From positions 1-36,289 of the forward strand of contig CAZNNH010000049.1 in assembly GCA_964574335.1 (NCBI GenBank): 36,289 bases of DNA, read 5' to 3'. The translations under genes and the position numbers were made by a program. How positions within the stretch are numbered: position 1 is the stretch's first letter; each line of letters opens with the position of its first letter. The DNA is from CAZNNH01 sp964574335 (GTDB taxonomy: Bacteria; Acidobacteriota; Vicinamibacteria; Fen-336). Below the pieces are notes generated by a model, which saw nothing but the letters and a program-made list of their open reading frames with translations, was not told where the DNA came from and searched no databases. This document shows positions 35,280-36,289 of the stretch, piece by piece.

Positions 35280-35690
35280 ATGGATCGTCTGCCGCTCAAG
35301 CTCAGCTCCGCCTCCGGGGTCCCCTTCTACCGCCAGATCGTGGATCAGGTCGCGGAGTTGATCCGCGCCGGCCAGCTTCCTTCTGGTAGCCGCCTCCCCT
35401 CGTTCCGCGAGCTGGCGCCGCAGCTCCTGGTCTCGCTGATCACGGTGAGGCGCGCCTACTCGGACCTCGAGCAGGCCGGCCTGATCGTCAGGCGCCAGGG
35501 CCAGGGGACGTTCGTCGCGGACGAGGTGGAGACGGTGTCCAGGAAGCACGCCCTGGCCGAGGCCCGCGCCCAGCTCACGGCGGCCGTCACCCGGGCCCGT
35601 CACCTGGGCCTGGATGGCGAGGCGCTCCGCCAGGCCTTCGAGCGTCTGCTGGTCGAGAAGACACGAGGAGAGGCCGATGGAGACGCCTGA
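35280..35690 (+). CDS. GntR-family regulator, YtrA subfamily
   Basis: A 136-residue repressor. The winged helix-turn-helix covers about 10-80: GVPFYRQIVDQVAELIRAGQ, GSRLPSFRELAPQLLVS, TVRRAYSDLEQAGLI and the wing RRQGQGTFVAD. The short C-terminal helical tail (about 55 residues) is the mark of the YtrA subfamily, which lacks a large ligand domain and controls adjacent ABC transporter genes. Start ATG 35280 has AGGAGG upstream; the longer open frame runs through its own promoter and can be discarded. The stop lies inside the next gene, a 14-bp overlap. Confidence 0.91.
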   Translation: MDRLPLKLSSASGVPFYRQIVDQVAELIRAGQLPSGSRLPSFRELAPQLLVSLITVRRAYSDLEQAGLIVRRQGQGTFVADEVETVSRKHALAEARAQLTAAVTRARHLGLDGEALRQAFERLLVEKTRGEADGDA

Positions 35691-36289
35691 GCTGGTCCGC
35701 ATCGAGGGCCTGGTGGTGAAGCGGGGGGCGTTCCGCCTCCAGGTCCCGGCCTGGTCGGTGGAGGCGGGCCAGGTGGTGGGCGTGGTGGGCCCGAACGGCG
35801 CCGGCAAGACCACGCTGCTCGAGAGCCTCTCGGGCCTCCGTCCCGTGAACGCCGGCCGCGTCTCGGTCTTCGGCCGGGACCCGTGGAAGGACCCGGCCCG
35901 GGTGCGGGTGAGCCTGGGCTTCATGAGCGACGACATGCCGCTGTTCGCGATGCGGATCGGTGCGCTGTTGCGGATGGTCTCCGGCTACTACCCCACCTGG
36001 GACCCGAAGCGGGTCGAGGTGCTCCTCCAGCGCTTCGACATCGACCCGCACCGCAAGGTCCACGAGCTGTCGCGCGGCCAGGGGACGCGGCTGCGCCTGC
36101 TGCTCGCCCTGGCCTTCCGCCCCCGCCTGCTGGTCCTCGACGAGCCGGCCACCGGCCTCGACCTCTCCGGGCGCCGCGCCCTGCTCGACTCGGTGCTGGA
36201 CGTGGTCCGCGACCCGGAGCGCTGCGTCATCATCAGCTCCCACCAACTCGCGGACGTGGAGCGGGTCGCCGATCGGCTGCTGGTGCTCA
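35677..36289 (+). CDS. ABC transporter ATPase, YtrB-like (cut by window end)
   Basis: At least 204 residues; the frame is open to the window edge. Walker A GPNGAGKTTLL (about 39-49), signature LSRGQGTRLRLLLALAF in place of LSGGQ, Walker B LLVLDEPATGLDLS and H-loop IISSHQLADVE are visible. At the Q-loop position the sequence is LGFMSDDMPLF, with no Gln. Both changes occur in the GntR-linked YtrB/EcsA-like branch. GGAGAGG lies just before the ATG, which overlaps the gntR stop by 14 bp, so the regulator and transporter are translationally coupled. A permease gene is expected beyond the window. Confidence 0.9.
   Translation, partial: METPELVRIEGLVVKRGAFRLQVPAWSVEAGQVVGVVGPNGAGKTTLLESLSGLRPVNAGRVSVFGRDPWKDPARVRVSLGFMSDDMPLFAMRIGALLRMVSGYYPTWDPKRVEVLLQRFDIDPHRKVHELSRGQGTRLRLLLALAFRPRLLVLDEPATGLDLSGRRALLDSVLDVVRDPERCVIISSHQLADVERVADRLLVL

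Overview
The window is about 36.3 kb of GC-rich, densely coding DNA holding 28 supported protein genes. I see no rRNA, tRNA, insertion sequence or CRISPR array. The host is a Gram-negative bacterium: there is a TonB-dependent outer-membrane receptor, a TonB/YfiR/sensor-kinase cluster, a periplasmic-adaptor (HlyD) exporter and a GT51 peptidoglycan polymerase. An HspR-type repressor next to dnaJ, an adenosylcobalamin-dependent ribonucleotide reductase and a bacterial topoisomerase VI would suit Acidobacteriota, Myxococcota or a related lineage. This placement is an inference from gene content, not proven.

Region 1 (1-6.0 kb). A class IV aminotransferase on the minus strand diverges from a tight plus-strand cluster: dnaJ, hspR, an RpoD-like sigma factor, a DnaC/IstB-like ATPase, a small exported protein and hemW. 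Coding gaps are short or negative, so one transcript is likely. A HAIR-like inverted repeat overlaps the -35 of dnaJ, which suggests HspR feedback control of the cluster.

Region 2 (6.2-8.7 kb). A 61-residue protein overlaps a minimal nucleotidyltransferase, forming a two-gene cassette that resembles toxin-antitoxin modules. It is followed by a large AsmA-like/GT51 fusion protein.

Region 3 (8.65-15.95 kb, minus strand). Reading 5' to 3': topoisomerase VI subunit B, a TPR/cyclic-nucleotide-binding protein, topoisomerase VI subunit A, a Lys-Pro-repeat protein, a receiver-PilZ protein and a TGS/uridine-kinase-like protein. Topoisomerase VI is mainly archaeal and eukaryotic and is sporadic in bacteria. 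Its association here with two putative nucleotide-second-messenger proteins is the most unusual arrangement in the window.

Region 4 (16.1-21.6 kb). A strong promoter with a leader of about 220 nt precedes a TonB-dependent receptor, a YfiR-like periplasmic protein and a CHASE8-like hybrid histidine kinase with two receiver domains.

Region 5 (21.6-25.7 kb). A hairpin-rich spacer, two NrdR boxes exactly 31 bp apart and a near-consensus promoter precede nrdJ. A convergent exported protein follows.

Region 6 (25.9-32.5 kb). A TetR regulator with a clear palindromic operator leads an ABC exporter operon (ATPase, double-FtsX permease, HlyD adaptor). An ALDH7-type aldehyde dehydrogenase follows.

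Region 7 (32.6-36.3 kb). A PAS-PAS chemoreceptor on the minus strand is separated by four 20-bp palindromic tandem repeats from a YtrA-type GntR regulator. That regulator has its own palindromic operator and is overlapped by an ABC ATPase cut off by the window end.
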